Shown: piece after piece, positions 1 to 9,293 of the stretch
Layout of the letters: each line of letters starts with the position of its first letter
Numbering within the stretch: position 1 is the stretch's first letter
NCBI GenBank assembly: GCA_021732445.1
Contig: JAKFUZ010000006.1
Span: forward strand, 186,001 to 250,000
Length of the DNA stretch: 64,000 nucleotides
Source of the DNA: Sphingomonas sp.
GTDB lineage: Bacteria; Pseudomonadota; Alphaproteobacteria; Sphingomonadales; Sphingomonadaceae
Direction of reading: 5' to 3'
Position numbers and translations under genes: made by a program
The notes under the pieces: model-generated
Databases searched by the model: none
Told to the model about the DNA's origin: nothing
The model's input: only the letters and a program-made list of their open reading frames with translations

Positions 1-363
1 GCCTACGGGTTTTTTAAGCGTGCCGCCGCCGGGCCCTGCCACCCCGGTGATGGCGACCGCCACGTCCGCGCCGCTCGCCGCGAGCGCGCCTTGCGCCATG
101 CTCCACGCAACCGCGACCGACACCGCGCCGAACGTGTCGATAATGTCGGTGCTGACGTTCAGCAGCGCGTGCTTTGCGTCGTTGGCATAGGTCACAAAGC
201 CAAAGGTAAACACATCCGAGGCGCCGGGAATTTCGGTGAGCGCGGCCGACACCAGCCCGCCGGTGCAGCTCTCGGCCACCGTTATCGTGCGCCCCGCATC
301 CCGGTTTGCGTCGACAGCGCGGCGCGCGGCGGCGAGCAGTTCGGCGGGGAGAATGGAGTCCAT
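1..363 (-). CDS. pncC: CinA C-terminal / nicotinamide-nucleotide amidase family protein, partial at window edge
   Basis: The minus-strand frame from the ATG at 363 reads MDSILPAELLAAARR and then carries the CinA C-terminal signature: AESCTGGL near residue 31, FGFVTYAN, and AVAITGVAGPGGG before the window ends. The family deamidates NMN to NaMN and is cytoplasmic. The first 121 residues are present and the 3' end lies outside the window. It starts 1 nt after the stop of the exported protein upstream, so it is probably the last visible gene of an ispDF operon. There is no room for the N-terminal CinA MoeA-like domain, so this is the short, stand-alone amidase form. Confidence 0.9.
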   Translation of the reverse strand, partial: MDSILPAELLAAARRAVDANRDAGRTITVAESCTGGLVSAALTEIPGASDVFTFGFVTYANDAKHALLNVSTDIIDTFGAVSVAVAWSMAQGALAASGADVAVAITGVAGPGGGTLKKPVG

Positions 364-364
364 C

Positions 365-904
365 TCAGCGCTCGCCCGCCTTGCAGATGGGCAGCGGCAC
401 GCGCTTGTTCGTGCGCTTGGCGTCACTTAACTGGAGGATGGAGACGATCATACCCGCAGTGTTGCGCGGCGGAAGCGGCTCGGCAAGCGTCATGATCCGG
501 TTGATCGCCGGGCAGTCCGCCGGCTGAAGCTGTTTGGTGATCAGCGGCGCGACCAGCGTTGCGAGCAGCGGGCGGGCAAGCGCTGACCCCACCGCCGCCT
601 GTGCAATTGGTCCGCCTACCTTGCTGATCGTTGCCTGGGCCTGCGGCCACGCATTTTCGGCCTCGGCGCGGTAGCGGCTGAGAAACGCGCCAGATGTCTG
701 GCGCAGCAGCGCATCAGATGGCAGCGTCGCGCTGCACACCTGGCCTGCCTGCAGCACAAGTTCCGGCATGATCGACGTCACCAGCGCCTCGGCTTCAGGC
801 GCCGTTACGCACGGGATGGGGATGGACGCGGCAACCGTTTGCCCGGTGCTGGCGCTGGCGCCCAGGCACAGCAGGCATGTGGCGGCAAGGGAGAGCGTGC
901 GCAT
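365..904 (-). CDS. exported protein of unknown function (179 aa)
   Basis: I do not recognise a named family. The protein begins with a typical Sec signal peptide (MRTLSLAATCLLCLGASAS, cleavage likely near residue 20), followed by an Ala/Leu-rich, mostly helical periplasmic region with four cysteines in the mature part (IPCV, QVCS, DCPA, PICK), which could form two disulfides. It sits 3 nt downstream of ispDF and 1 nt before cinA/pncC, so it is very probably co-transcribed with them. Nothing ties it functionally to isoprenoid synthesis beyond position. It is likely lineage-restricted to sphingomonads (inference). Confidence 0.7.
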   Translation of the reverse strand: MRTLSLAATCLLCLGASASTGQTVAASIPIPCVTAPEAEALVTSIMPELVLQAGQVCSATLPSDALLRQTSGAFLSRYRAEAENAWPQAQATISKVGGPIAQAAVGSALARPLLATLVAPLITKQLQPADCPAINRIMTLAEPLPPRNTAGMIVSILQLSDAKRTNKRVPLPICKAGER

Positions 905-907
905 GGG

Positions 908-2056
908 CTATATCCTGATTGTGGCGATGGCTTGCGCGGCTATGCCTTCGCCGCGCCCGGTAAAGCCGAGTTTTTCGGTGGTGGTCGCCTTGATGCTTAC
1001 TTGATCGGCCCCAAGCCCGAGCAGTGCCGCGATGCGCGATTGCATGACGGCGCGGTGCGGGCCGATTTTCGGCGCCTCGCAAATGAGCGTCAGGTCGATA
1101 AAGTCGATGGCGCCGCCCTTGTCCGCAATCAGCCGCGCGGCGTGCTGGAGAAATTGCGCCGATGCGGCCCCCCGCCATTGCGGGTCGCTCGGCGGAAAAT
1201 GCGTGCCGATATCGCCGGCGGCAATCGTGCCCAGCAGCGCATCGGTGATCGCATGGAGCGCGACATCGGCGTCGCTGTGCCCTGACAGGCCCTTGTCATG
1301 GGGAATGCGCACACCGCCCAGCCACAATTCTTCGCCCGCTTCGAGCCGGTGAACGTCAAACCCCTGCGCGCTGCGGCTGCGCAGCGGTTGCGCCGCGCGC
1401 GTCTCGGCGGCGGCGATGTCGGCCGGATAGGTGATTTTCTCAAGCATCACATCACCTTCGACAAGCGCCACCTCAAGCCCGTCGGCCCGCAGCATCTGCG
1501 CGTCGTCGGTTGCCTCTATAGCATCAGGCCAGCGCCTGTGGGCAGCCAGAATTTCCTCGAAACGAAACGCCTGCGGCGTCTGCACCCGCCACAAGCCGTC
1601 GCGCGGTACGGTCGCGCCGAGCAGCGTGTCGCCCTGGGCCAGGGTATCGGCCACAGGCAGTACGGGAATGGCGCCGGGCGCCGTGTCGAGCGCGGTGACG
1701 AGCCGGTCGATCACATCGGCGCCCAGAAATGGCCGGGCGGCATCATGGATCAGCACCCGCGCCGTGCCGCCCGCCGCCGCAATCGCCTCCAGCCCCGCCC
1801 GGACCGAGGCACGGCGAGTGTCGCCGCCGGTTGCGTGCCAGACATCACCCACAGCTTCGGCAAGCAGCGCCTCCTGCCCGCCGCCGATCACCACGATTAT
1901 CCGGTCGATTGCCGGGTGCGCGGCAAAAGCGGCGTAACTATGCGCAACCAGCGGCCGGTGGTTTACCGCCGCGAATTGCTTGGGCAGCGCCCCGCCAAGC
2001 CGCGACCCGGTGCCGGCGGCGACAATCAGGGCGGTGCATGCGTCAGTCTTCGTCAT
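908..2056 (-). CDS. ispDF: bifunctional IspD/IspF, MEP-pathway enzyme
   Basis: A 382-aa fusion catalysing two non-consecutive MEP-pathway steps: CTP-dependent cytidylyl transfer to methylerythritol 4-phosphate (IspD) and formation of the 2,4-cyclodiphosphate (IspF). The IspD half (about 1-220) shows the nucleotide-binding loop AAGTGSRLG with PKQF, and HDAARPFL. The IspF half (about 225-382) shows GFDVHRL, GHSDADVALHAITDALLG (metal ligands Asp/His) and a C-terminal TTTEKLGFTGRGEGIAAQA motif. The fused form is common in Alphaproteobacteria. The ATG at 2056 is 92 nt from the divergent dusB start, so the shared gap must hold both promoters. Confidence 0.97.
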   Translation of the reverse strand: MTKTDACTALIVAAGTGSRLGGALPKQFAAVNHRPLVAHSYAAFAAHPAIDRIIVVIGGGQEALLAEAVGDVWHATGGDTRRASVRAGLEAIAAAGGTARVLIHDAARPFLGADVIDRLVTALDTAPGAIPVLPVADTLAQGDTLLGATVPRDGLWRVQTPQAFRFEEILAAHRRWPDAIEATDDAQMLRADGLEVALVEGDVMLEKITYPADIAAAETRAAQPLRSRSAQGFDVHRLEAGEELWLGGVRIPHDKGLSGHSDADVALHAITDALLGTIAAGDIGTHFPPSDPQWRGAASAQFLQHAARLIADKGGAIDFIDLTLICEAPKIGPHRAVMQSRIAALLGLGADQVSIKATTTEKLGFTGRGEGIAAQAIATIRI

Positions 2057-2148
2057 GGCGCTGCGCCTAGCGCAACCAGCGACGGCTCGCCAGCCTTGCC
2101 AGCACAGCGCTGCGCCGCTACAGGCTGCCTGTTTTTCAGGCAGAAGAG

Positions 2149-3147
2149 ATGAGCACGCTTTCCCCCATCACCGTCGGCCCGCTGCGGATCGACAGCCCGG
2201 TGCTGCTTGCGCCGATGACGGGCGTGACCGACATGCCGTTCCGGCGGATCGTGCGGCGTTATGGGTCTGGGTTGAACGTTACCGAGATGATCGCCAGCCA
2301 GGCGGCCATCCGGGAAACGCGCCAGTCGCTGCAAAAAGCGGCATGGGACGCAGCCGAAGAGCCGATATCGATGCAGCTTGCCGGCTGTTCCCCGCGCGAA
2401 ATGGGTGAGGCGGCCAAGCTGAATGCCGATCGCGGCGCGGCGATTATCGACATCAACATGGGTTGCCCGGTAAAGAAAATCGTCAATGGTGATGCCGGAT
2501 CGGCGCTGATGCGCGACTTGCCGCTTGCCGCGGCCATCATCGCGGCCACGGTGAAGGCGGTGTCGGTGCCGGTCACGCTCAAAATGCGGATGGGCTGGAA
2601 CCATGACAGCCTGAACGCGCCGGACCTTGCCCGGATTGCCGAAGATCTGGGCGTGAAGATGATTACCGTTCATGGCCGAACCCGCTGCCAAATGTACAAG
2701 GGCAGCGCCGATTGGGCGTTTGTCGCGCGGGTCAAGCAGGCCGTGCGGGTGCCCGTGATTGTGAACGGCGATATTTGCGGGATCGAAGATGCGCAGACTG
2801 CGCTGGCCCAATCTGGCGCAGACGGCGTGATGATCGGGCGCGGGGCTTATGGCCGGCCGTGGCTGCTTGGTCAGGTGATGGAATTTTTTGCCAGCGGGCG
2901 GCGGCTGCCAGACCCCGGACTTGATGAGCAATATCGGCTTATTACCGCTCATTATGATGATATGTTAATGCTGTATGGCACAGAGACTGGCGTCAATCTG
3001 ATGCGCAAGCATATCGGCTGGTACACGCGCGGGCTGCACGGCTCGGCGGAGTTTCGCAACCGGGTAAACCAGCAGGGTGATCCCCGCGTCGTGCAGGCGA
3101 TGCTGGCGGAATTTTACGCCCCCTACCTCAACCGCAAAGCGGCCTGA
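2149..3147 (+). CDS. dusB: tRNA-dihydrouridine synthase DusB (NifR3)
   Basis: A 332-aa FMN-dependent enzyme that reduces specific uridines in the tRNA D-loop. Visible signatures are [15 protein letters not shown] at the N-terminus, the [11 protein letters not shown] motif with the catalytic Cys, [21 protein letters not shown], and the flavin phosphate site [15 protein letters not shown]. Length matches the family. It precedes ntrB by 12 nt, the classical nifR3-ntrB-ntrC order of Alphaproteobacteria, so the three genes are likely one operon. ATG at 2149 is preceded by a purine-rich AGAAGAG. Confidence 0.97.
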   Translation: MSTLSPITVGPLRIDSPVLLAPMTGVTDMPFRRIVRRYGSGLNVTEMIASQAAIRETRQSLQKAAWDAAEEPISMQLAGCSPREMGEAAKLNADRGAAIIDINMGCPVKKIVNGDAGSALMRDLPLAAAIIAATVKAVSVPVTLKMRMGWNHDSLNAPDLARIAEDLGVKMITVHGRTRCQMYKGSADWAFVARVKQAVRVPVIVNGDICGIEDAQTALAQSGADGVMIGRGAYGRPWLLGQVMEFFASGRRLPDPGLDEQYRLITAHYDDMLMLYGTETGVNLMRKHIGWYTRGLHGSAEFRNRVNQQGDPRVVQAMLAEFYAPYLNRKAA

Positions 3148-3158
3148 GCGGCGCCGGC

Positions 3159-4316
3159 ATGGCGGCGGCGGCGCCCGATGCGCCCGGTGCGCCCCAGCGA
3201 GTGACCGGCGCCGCACCGGCCTTTGCTGATCTGTTCGCGGCGCTGCCGGTGGCGGTGCTCGTGATTGATCCGCTGGCGCGCATCGGCTTTGCCAACGGCA
3301 TCGCAGAAGAACTTCTGAACATGTCGGAACGGGCGATGGTCGGGCGCGCGCTGGAGACGGTGATTTCGCTGCCCCATGGCTATGCCGGGCGCCGCGAGGA
3401 ACTGGGCTTTGCGGCGTTTGACTGCGGAATAGCGCGCAAGCGCGGCGGCCGGCTGCGGGTGGATTTCATTGAGGCGCTGGTGCCCGATCATCCCGGCTGG
3501 CGGGTGCTGACGCTGCATGAGGTCATCGCGTCGCGCGCCATTGGCCAGCCGGACCGTGGCGGCGGGCGCGCCGCGGTGGCTGCCGCCGCCATGCTGGCGC
3601 ATGAAATCAAGAACCCGCTTTCGGGCATTCGGGGGGCCGCGCAACTCATTTCGGGCACGGACGCGAGCACGACCGAGCTGACGCAGCTCATCATCGCCGA
3701 GGTCGACCGGGTAGCGGCGCTGATCGACCGGATGCAGGATTTTACCGATGGCCGGCCGCTAACGCCTTCACCGCACAATATTTATCCGCTGCTCGACCAT
3801 GCCCGGCGTGTGGCCGAGGCCGGTTTTGCCGCGAATGTGACGATCGAGGAGCGGTTCGATCCGTCGCTGCCCCTGGTCATGCTTGACCGGGATGCGGTGC
3901 TGCAAGTGGTCTTGAACCTGCTGAAAAATGCGTGTGAGGCGACAGCGGGCCAGGCCCATGCCGAAATTGCGCTTGCCACTGCCTATCGCCACGGCATGTC
4001 GGTGAGCGTCGGGCCGGATCGGGTCCGCCGGCCACTCCCAATCGAGCTGTCGGTCATCGACAATGGGCCTGGTGCACCGGCCGATATTGCGGATCATTTG
4101 TTCGAGCCATTTGTGACGGGCAAGGCCGGAGCGCGGCACCTGGGACAACATCAGGGGCAGGGGCTGGGGCTGGCGTTGGTTGACAAGCTGGTCCGCGACA
4201 TGGGCGGCATCGTGCAATATGCGCGGGAAGGTGCGCCCGAGCGCACGATTTTTCGTGTATTTCTGCCACGGGCGCCAGATGAGCGCAGGCCCCTTATGAG
4301 TGCAGGCCGTTTATGA
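3159..4316 (+). CDS. ntrB: nitrogen regulation sensor histidine kinase NtrB
   Basis: A 385-aa soluble kinase/phosphatase that controls NtrC in response to nitrogen status. It has an N-terminal PAS-like region (about 25-130), the dimerisation/phosphoacceptor motif MLAHEIKNPLSGIRGAA with His148, and a HATPase domain with VLNLLKNACEA (N box), IDNGPGAP (G1) and GQGLGLALV (G2). There is no transmembrane segment, as expected. The last codons run into a 17-bp tandem repeat, so the C-terminal residues (PLMSAGRL) are repeat-encoded and the stop TGA overlaps an ATG inside the third repeat copy. The gap to ntrC is 30 nt rather than an overlap. Confidence 0.95.
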   Translation: MAAAAPDAPGAPQRVTGAAPAFADLFAALPVAVLVIDPLARIGFANGIAEELLNMSERAMVGRALETVISLPHGYAGRREELGFAAFDCGIARKRGGRLRVDFIEALVPDHPGWRVLTLHEVIASRAIGQPDRGGGRAAVAAAAMLAHEIKNPLSGIRGAAQLISGTDASTTELTQLIIAEVDRVAALIDRMQDFTDGRPLTPSPHNIYPLLDHARRVAEAGFAANVTIEERFDPSLPLVMLDRDAVLQVVLNLLKNACEATAGQAHAEIALATAYRHGMSVSVGPDRVRRPLPIELSVIDNGPGAPADIADHLFEPFVTGKAGARHLGQHQGQGLGLALVDKLVRDMGGIVQYAREGAPERTIFRVFLPRAPDERRPLMSAGRL

Positions 4317-4363
4317 GCCCAGGCCCGGTATGAGCGCGAGCCCCTTATGAGCGCAGGCTATGT
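4279..4363 (+). repeat. five-copy 17-bp tandem repeat across the ntrB/ntrC junction
   Basis: ATGAG recurs at 4279, 4296, 4313, 4330 and 4347 with an exact 17-bp period. Copies read ATGAGCGCAGGCCCCTT, ATGAGTGCAGGCCGTTT, ATGAGCCCAGGCCCGGT and ATGAGCGCGAGCCCCTT. The fifth copy is the ntrC start itself and shares only its first 12 bases. The array covers the end of ntrB, the intergene and the first ntrC codons. Because 17 is not a multiple of three, each added or lost unit shifts frame. The pattern is read directly from the sequence; its origin by replication slippage is inference. Confidence 0.93.
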
Positions 4364-5789
4364 GCTGGTGGTCGATGATGACGCCGCAATCCGCACGGTC
4401 GTTGGGCAATCGCTGCGGCGGGCCGGGTTTGACGTCAAGACGGCGGCCTCACTGGGCGATCTGCGGGCGGCCATGGCGCAGGGCGTGCCCGATGTGCTGG
4501 TGACCGATCTGGTGTTGCCCGACGGCAATGGGCTGGAGGCGGCGGCTGATCTGATCGTGGCGCATCCCTTGCTTCCCGTCATCATATTATCGGCCCAAAA
4601 CACGCTGACAACGGCCGTTCGCGCAACCGAAATAGGTGCCTATGATTATCTGCCAAAGCCGTTTGACCTTGATGCGCTGACCCAGGCGGTGAAAGGCGCG
4701 CTGCGGCGGGGGCGCGGGGTGGCCGCGCAGCTGCTTGATGCCGAGGATGCAGCGCTGCCGCTTATCGGCCGGTCGCCGGCTATGCAGGATGTGTACCGTG
4801 TCATCGCGCGCGTGGTGTCAAACGACCTTACCGTGCTCATTTCCGGCGAATCGGGCACGGGCAAGGAGCTGGTGGCGCGCGCTGTTCATGATCTTGGGCC
4901 GCGCCGGCACGCGCCTTTTGTTGCGATAAACATGGCCGCCATCCCCCGCGAGCTGATCGAGGCGGAGCTGTTCGGGCATGAGCGCGGGGCGTTCACCGGC
5001 GCCCAGGCGCGCGCTGCCGGGCGGTTTGAGCAGGCCGCTGGCGGCACGCTGTTTCTCGACGAAATCGGCGACATGCCCATCGACGCACAGACGAGGCTGT
5101 TGCGCGTGCTGCAATCGGGCGAATTCACCAGCGTGGGCGGCGCACGGCCGATTCGTGCCGATGTGCGCATTGTGGCGGCCACCAACCGTGAACTTGCCCA
5201 GCTTGTGGCCTCAGGGCAGTTTCGCGAAGACCTGTTCTATCGGCTGAACGTGGTGCCAATCATGTTGCCCAGCCTGCGCGCGCGCCGGCAGGATATTGCG
5301 CTGCTGGCCCAGCATTTTCTGGAGCGCGCGGCGGCTGATGGCCTGCCTGCCAAGCAGCTTGGCGAGGCGGCCATCGCCGCGCTTCAGGCCTATGACTGGC
5401 CGGGTAATGTGCGCGAGCTGGAAAACATCATGCGGCGGATTGCGGTGCTGGCGCGCGATGCTGTGATCGGTGTCGGCGATGTCGAGGCAATGCTGAACGC
5501 CGGGCCAGTCGCGCCCGGCGGGGCAATCCCGGTGTCGGGGCCGGGCATTGCGGCGGCAGTGCGCGCGCGGATCGACCGCATTGCCCGAGAAAACCCGGCC
5601 GCGCTTGATGATGGCACGCTTTATGACCGGATCATCAGCGAAGTCGAGCGCCCGATGATCGAGGCGATGCTCGCGCGCCATGGCCAAAACCAGTTGCGCG
5701 CCGCGCGCGCGCTTGGCATCAACCGCAACACCTTGCGCAAGCGGCTCGACACGCTTGGCATCGCGCTCGGGCCGGGCACAACGGAGTGA
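4347..5789 (+). CDS. ntrC: nitrogen regulation response regulator NtrC
   Basis: A 480-aa sigma-54-dependent activator. The receiver domain (1-120) has the phosphoacceptor Asp54 in VTDLVLPDG, the same number as in E. coli NtrC, and a conserved Lys in YLPKPFD. The AAA+ domain (about 145-375) has Walker A GESGTGKE, the sigma-54 contact loop GAFTGA, Walker [11 protein letters not shown] and [12 protein letters not shown] Fis-type HTH closes the protein ([17 protein letters not shown]). The ATG at 4347 is the fifth repeat copy; the earlier in-frame ATG at 4296 runs into a stop, so 4347 is the start. No ntrY-ntrX pair follows in this window. Confidence 0.97.
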   Translation: MSAGYVLVVDDDAAIRTVVGQSLRRAGFDVKTAASLGDLRAAMAQGVPDVLVTDLVLPDGNGLEAAADLIVAHPLLPVIILSAQNTLTTAVRATEIGAYDYLPKPFDLDALTQAVKGALRRGRGVAAQLLDAEDAALPLIGRSPAMQDVYRVIARVVSNDLTVLISGESGTGKELVARAVHDLGPRRHAPFVAINMAAIPRELIEAELFGHERGAFTGAQARAAGRFEQAAGGTLFLDEIGDMPIDAQTRLLRVLQSGEFTSVGGARPIRADVRIVAATNRELAQLVASGQFREDLFYRLNVVPIMLPSLRARRQDIALLAQHFLERAAADGLPAKQLGEAAIAALQAYDWPGNVRELENIMRRIAVLARDAVIGVGDVEAMLNAGPVAPGGAIPVSGPGIAAAVRARIDRIARENPAALDDGTLYDRIISEVERPMIEAMLARHGQNQLRAARALGINRNTLRKRLDTLGIALGPGTTE

Positions 5790-5884
5790 CCCCCCCGGTT
5801 TGGCAGTTTTGCGCGCAGGCGGCGCCCAGGCGACTTGCTCCCCGGCGCGTGCCTGCTATAGACCCGCCGACCGGCGGTGTCCTG

Positions 5885-5969
5885 GCGGGCGTGGCGGAAC
5901 TGGTAGACGCGCTGGATTTAGGTTCCAGTATCGCAAGATGTGGGGGTTCGAGTCCCTTCGCCCGCACCA
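5885..5969 (+). tRNA. tRNA-Leu (anticodon UAG)
   Basis: A class II tRNA. The acceptor arms GCGGGCG (5885-5891) and CGCCCGC (5959-5965) pair perfectly, and the encoded ACCA follows at 5966-5969. The D-arm contains GGTAGAC, the anticodon stem CTGGA/TCCAG encloses TTTAGGT giving anticodon TAG, a variable arm follows, and the T arm is GGGGGTTCGAGTCCC-like. It lies between ntrC and tig on the same strand. Confidence 0.97.
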
Positions 5970-6054
5970 GCTTTTCCGTTGCATCGGCGGCGGGGGCTGA
6001 ACACCGCTAAACAAGATTTTTTCCGACCTGACGATGAAAGCATAGAGCCAGACG

Positions 6055-7683
6055 ATGCAGACTGTTGAAACGTTGAATGAGGGCCTGAAGCGCGCCTACC
6101 AGGTAATCATTACCGCCCAGGAGATTGAAGCGCGGGTTGCAGCGGAAATCAAGCGCGTGGCGCCGCAGATGCGGATGCCAGGCTTCCGCCCCGGCAAGGT
6201 ACCCGGCAATCTGGTGCGCAAGATGCATGGTCCGGCGCTTACGCAGGAAGCGCTCAACAGTTCCATTCAGGAAGGTATTCAGCAACTCGTCGCCGAGCAG
6301 CGCCTGCGCCCGGCGATGCAGCCCGCCGTGTCGCTGGCCGATGATTATGAGCTTGGCAAAGACGTTGATATCAAGATTGAGCTCGAAGTGCTCCCCGATG
6401 TGCCGGCGCCGGCAATTGACGCGCTGAAGCTGGAAAGGCTTGTGGTGCCGGTGAGCGATGCTGCGGTGGACGCGCAGCTCAGGCGCTTTGCCGACCAGCA
6501 AAAGCGCCATGAAGACGCCCCTTCGGCCTATCAGGCAGCGACGGGCGACCAGGTGATTATGGATTTTGCCGGCAAGGTGAACGGCATCGCTTTTGATGGC
6601 GGCACCGGCGAGGACATGGCTATCGAAATCGGTTCGGGTCAGCTTATTCCAGGCTTTGAAGATCAGCTCATTGGGGTGAAGGCCGGTGACGACCATGTCG
6701 TCAACGTCACCTTTCCGGCCGATTATCAGGTCGAGGAGCTGAAGGCCAAGGACGCCGTGTTTGACCTTAAGATCAAGGCCGTGCGCAGGCCTGTTGCCAC
6801 GAGCATCGACGAGGACCTCGCCACGTCGCTGGGGCTGGAGAGCCTTGAGCAATTGCGCGGCTTGTTGAAAGGCCAGCTTGAGCAGGAGCATAACGGGCTC
6901 ACCCGCACCCATATGAAGCGCAAGCTGCTCGACCAGCTTGCCGCCGGGCATGATTTTCCCGTCCCGCCGTCGATGGTCGAAGCTGAATTTCAGCAGATCT
7001 GGGCGCAGCTTGAGCGCGAGGCCGACAGCGAGGCAGACCCCGCCGCCGCCCGCGCCGAAATGGACGCCGAACGTGCCGATTATCAGGCAATTGCCGAGCG
7101 TCGGGTGCGGCTTGGCCTGTTGCTCTCGGAAATCGGCCAGGCAAACGGCATCGAGGTCAGCCAGCAGGAAATGAACCGGCTGGTCGCCCAGGCTGCCCAG
7201 CAATATAGCCCGCAAGACCGCCAGCGCTTCATCGAATATGTGCGGCAAGAGCCAATGGCCGCCGCTCAGCTCCGTGCGCCGCTATATGAGGACAAGGTCG
7301 TCGACTGGCTGTTCGAAAAAGCCGAGGTGAGCGAGCGTGAAGTAACGCGCGAGGCGCTGGAAGCGGCGATCGAATCTGATGACGGCCATGTCCACGGCCC
7401 CGGCTGCGGCCACGATCATGACGATGGCGATGGCCATGCGGCGTCGGCACAGCCCGCCAAGGCGAAGGCCAAGGCATCGGCAAAGGTCGCCAAGGCCAAG
7501 GGCGACAGCACCGCTGAAGGCGATGCGCCCGAGCCTGCCGCAACGAAGAAAGCAAAACCGGCCGCCAAACCCGTGCCAGCGGCTGAAAGTGGCGAAGGCG
7601 CGGTGCCTGCCGATGGCGCTGCCGCCGCCAAGCCGACGCGCAAGGCGGCTGCCAAGAAGCCCAAGCCAGCAGCGGACGCCTGA
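6055..7683 (+). CDS. tig: trigger factor with unusually long C-terminal tail
   Basis: A ribosome-bound chaperone and peptidyl-prolyl isomerase. It has the N-terminal ribosome-binding domain with the GFRPGKVP signature (about residues 43-50), an FKBP-type domain (about 155-245; GDQVIMDFAGKVNG, QLIPGFEDQLIG), and the C-terminal chaperone arms up to VVDWLFEKAEV. The usual protein is about 430-450 aa; this one is 542 aa. From about residue 440 a roughly 100-residue tail begins with a His/Asp stretch (HVHGPGCGHDHDDGDGH) and continues as Ala/Lys/Pro-rich low complexity. The tail resembles SlyD-like metal-binding ends (inference). ATG at 6055 is 85 nt after the tRNA. Confidence 0.96.
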   Translation: MQTVETLNEGLKRAYQVIITAQEIEARVAAEIKRVAPQMRMPGFRPGKVPGNLVRKMHGPALTQEALNSSIQEGIQQLVAEQRLRPAMQPAVSLADDYELGKDVDIKIELEVLPDVPAPAIDALKLERLVVPVSDAAVDAQLRRFADQQKRHEDAPSAYQAATGDQVIMDFAGKVNGIAFDGGTGEDMAIEIGSGQLIPGFEDQLIGVKAGDDHVVNVTFPADYQVEELKAKDAVFDLKIKAVRRPVATSIDEDLATSLGLESLEQLRGLLKGQLEQEHNGLTRTHMKRKLLDQLAAGHDFPVPPSMVEAEFQQIWAQLEREADSEADPAAARAEMDAERADYQAIAERRVRLGLLLSEIGQANGIEVSQQEMNRLVAQAAQQYSPQDRQRFIEYVRQEPMAAAQLRAPLYEDKVVDWLFEKAEVSEREVTREALEAAIESDDGHVHGPGCGHDHDDGDGHAASAQPAKAKAKASAKVAKAKGDSTAEGDAPEPAATKKAKPAAKPVPAAESGEGAVPADGAAAAKPTRKAAAKKPKPAADA

Positions 7684-7735
7684 CCCTGGCGCAGTCGATG
7701 CAGGTCGGGGCGCGGCATGGCGCGGGATATAGGCG

Positions 7736-8671
7736 ATGAGCGTCGCCCCGCGCATCGCCGTGCTGCTCCCATGTTACAATGAGGAGGCCGCGATCGCCCA
7801 GACGATCGCCGGCTTTCAACGCGCGCTGCCTGATGCCGTCATCTATGTGTATGATAACAACAGCACGGACCGCACGGTCGCGGTGGCCGGCGCGGCCGGC
7901 GCTATCGTCCGGTCAGAGCGGCTTCAGGGCAAGGGCAATGTCGTGCGGCGCATGTTCGCTGATGTTGACGCCGACATTTATGTGATGGCCGATGGCGATG
8001 CGACCTATGACGCGGCATCGGCCCCCGGGCTGGTCGCGCGGCTGGCCAGCGAACGGCTCGATATGGTCGTCGGCGCGCGCATTACGCAGGCAGACGCGGC
8101 ATATCGGCGTGGCCATAAGCTGGGCAATGCGCTGCTCACCGCCATGCTCGCGCGGCTGTTTGGCCGGAGCTTCTCCGATATTCTATCGGGTTACCGAGTG
8201 TTTTCGCGAAGATTTGTGAAAAGTTTTCCGGTGCTGTCCGGCGGCTTTGAAATCGAAACGGAAATCAGTGTACACGCGCTGGAGCTGAAAATGCCGGTAG
8301 GCGAGGTTGAAACCCCCTATTTCGCGCGGCCCGAAGGCTCAACCTCGAAGCTGAGCACCTATGCCGACGGGTTTCGCATCGTGCGCACCATCATCACGCT
8401 ATATCGCATTGAAAAGCCGATGCTGTTTTTCGGCATGATCGGTGGCGCGCTGGCGGTGCTGGCGCTGTTGCTCGCCGGGCCGCTTGCCATGACGTATATG
8501 CACACAGGCCTCGTCCCGCGTCTGCCGACCGCTGTGCTCGTCACGGGCCTGATGATTCTGGCCGCGCTGTCGGCCTTTACCGGCCTCATTCTTGATACCG
8601 TGGTGCGCGGGCGGCGCGAGATGCGGCGGCTGGCCTATCTCGCGCATCCGGCGCCGGGCAGCGACATTTGA
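7736..8671 (+). CDS. family 2 glycosyltransferase, membrane-anchored
   Basis: A 311-aa GT-A protein. The N-terminus (IAVLLPCYNEEAAI, DNNSTDRT) and the DxD-type metal site in MADGDATYD place it with dolichyl-phosphate-mannose-synthase-like GT2 enzymes; SDILSGYRVFSR and GGFEIETE are typical of this subgroup. Two hydrophobic helices follow (about 228-255 and 262-288), ending in a basic tail, so the catalytic domain is probably cytoplasmic and the transferred sugar goes to a lipid carrier. The acceptor is unknown. It starts 52 nt after tig and is convergent with the ClpP-like gene, 10 nt apart. Confidence 0.88.
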   Translation: MSVAPRIAVLLPCYNEEAAIAQTIAGFQRALPDAVIYVYDNNSTDRTVAVAGAAGAIVRSERLQGKGNVVRRMFADVDADIYVMADGDATYDAASAPGLVARLASERLDMVVGARITQADAAYRRGHKLGNALLTAMLARLFGRSFSDILSGYRVFSRRFVKSFPVLSGGFEIETEISVHALELKMPVGEVETPYFARPEGSTSKLSTYADGFRIVRTIITLYRIEKPMLFFGMIGGALAVLALLLAGPLAMTYMHTGLVPRLPTAVLVTGLMILAALSAFTGLILDTVVRGRREMRRLAYLAHPAPGSDI

Positions 8672-8681
8672 AACGCCCGGT

Positions 8682-9293
8682 TTAGAAACGAATCTCGTCC
8701 ATGCGCTTTATGACCGTGCCCAGGATGCCATATTCCGTGGCTTCATCGGTGGTCATCCAGTAATCGCGCTCGATATCGTCGCGAACGCGCTCAATGGATT
8801 GCCCGGTCGCGCCGGCGATTACCCGGGCGAGCCGCTCCCGCATCTTCACGATTTCCTTGGCCTGAATGGCGATGTCGCCCGCCCGGCCCATCGCCCCGCC
8901 TGAGGGCTGGTGAATGAGGAAACGGGTGTTAGGCAGGCAGAAGCGGCGTTCCTTGGGCGCGCCCAGGAAGATATGGGTGCCAGCGCTTGCAACCCAACCC
9001 GTGCCGATAACGGCAACGGGGGATTGGAGGAACTCGATGAGATCGTGAATTGTATCCCCCGATTCGACATGGCCGCCGGGGGAATTGATGAAAATCTTGA
9101 TCGGATCATGGTTGACATGATCGAGATAGAGGAGCTGCGCCGCGACCGTTTGCGCCAGTTTCTGGTCGATCGGCCCGAAAATGAGCACTGTGCGGGCCTC
9201 AAGAAACTTGGCCATCAAGATGCCCGAGGCGGCGGGGCGATCACCCTCATCCTCGTCATCGAGGCGGGGGTAGCGTAAATCGCGATCGAGCAT
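8682..9293 (-). CDS. ClpP-family serine protease paralogue
   Basis: A 203-aa ClpP homologue distinct from the canonical one next door. The catalytic triad is intact: Ser103 in [11 protein letters not shown], His128 in FLIHQPSGG and Asp177 in ERDYWM. The INSPGG loop is also present. It differs from the neighbour by an acidic N-terminus ([10 protein letters not shown]) replacing the usual axial-loop segment and by GWVASAG instead of GQAASMG. It is divergent from clpP-clpX with 143 nt between the starts. Whether it forms its own tetradecamer or mixes with ClpP cannot be told from sequence. Confidence 0.92.
   Translation of the reverse strand: MLDRDLRYPRLDDEDEGDRPAASGILMAKFLEARTVLIFGPIDQKLAQTVAAQLLYLDHVNHDPIKIFINSPGGHVESGDTIHDLIEFLQSPVAVIGTGWVASAGTHIFLGAPKERRFCLPNTRFLIHQPSGGAMGRAGDIAIQAKEIVKMRERLARVIAGATGQSIERVRDDIERDYWMTTDEATEYGILGTVIKRMDEIRF

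Noticed and set aside
1298..2152. A long plus-strand open frame (284 codons) opposite ispDF
   Set aside because: It is Arg/Ala/Gly-rich with no family pattern, and the minus strand encodes a clear IspDF. High GC makes long antisense frames common.
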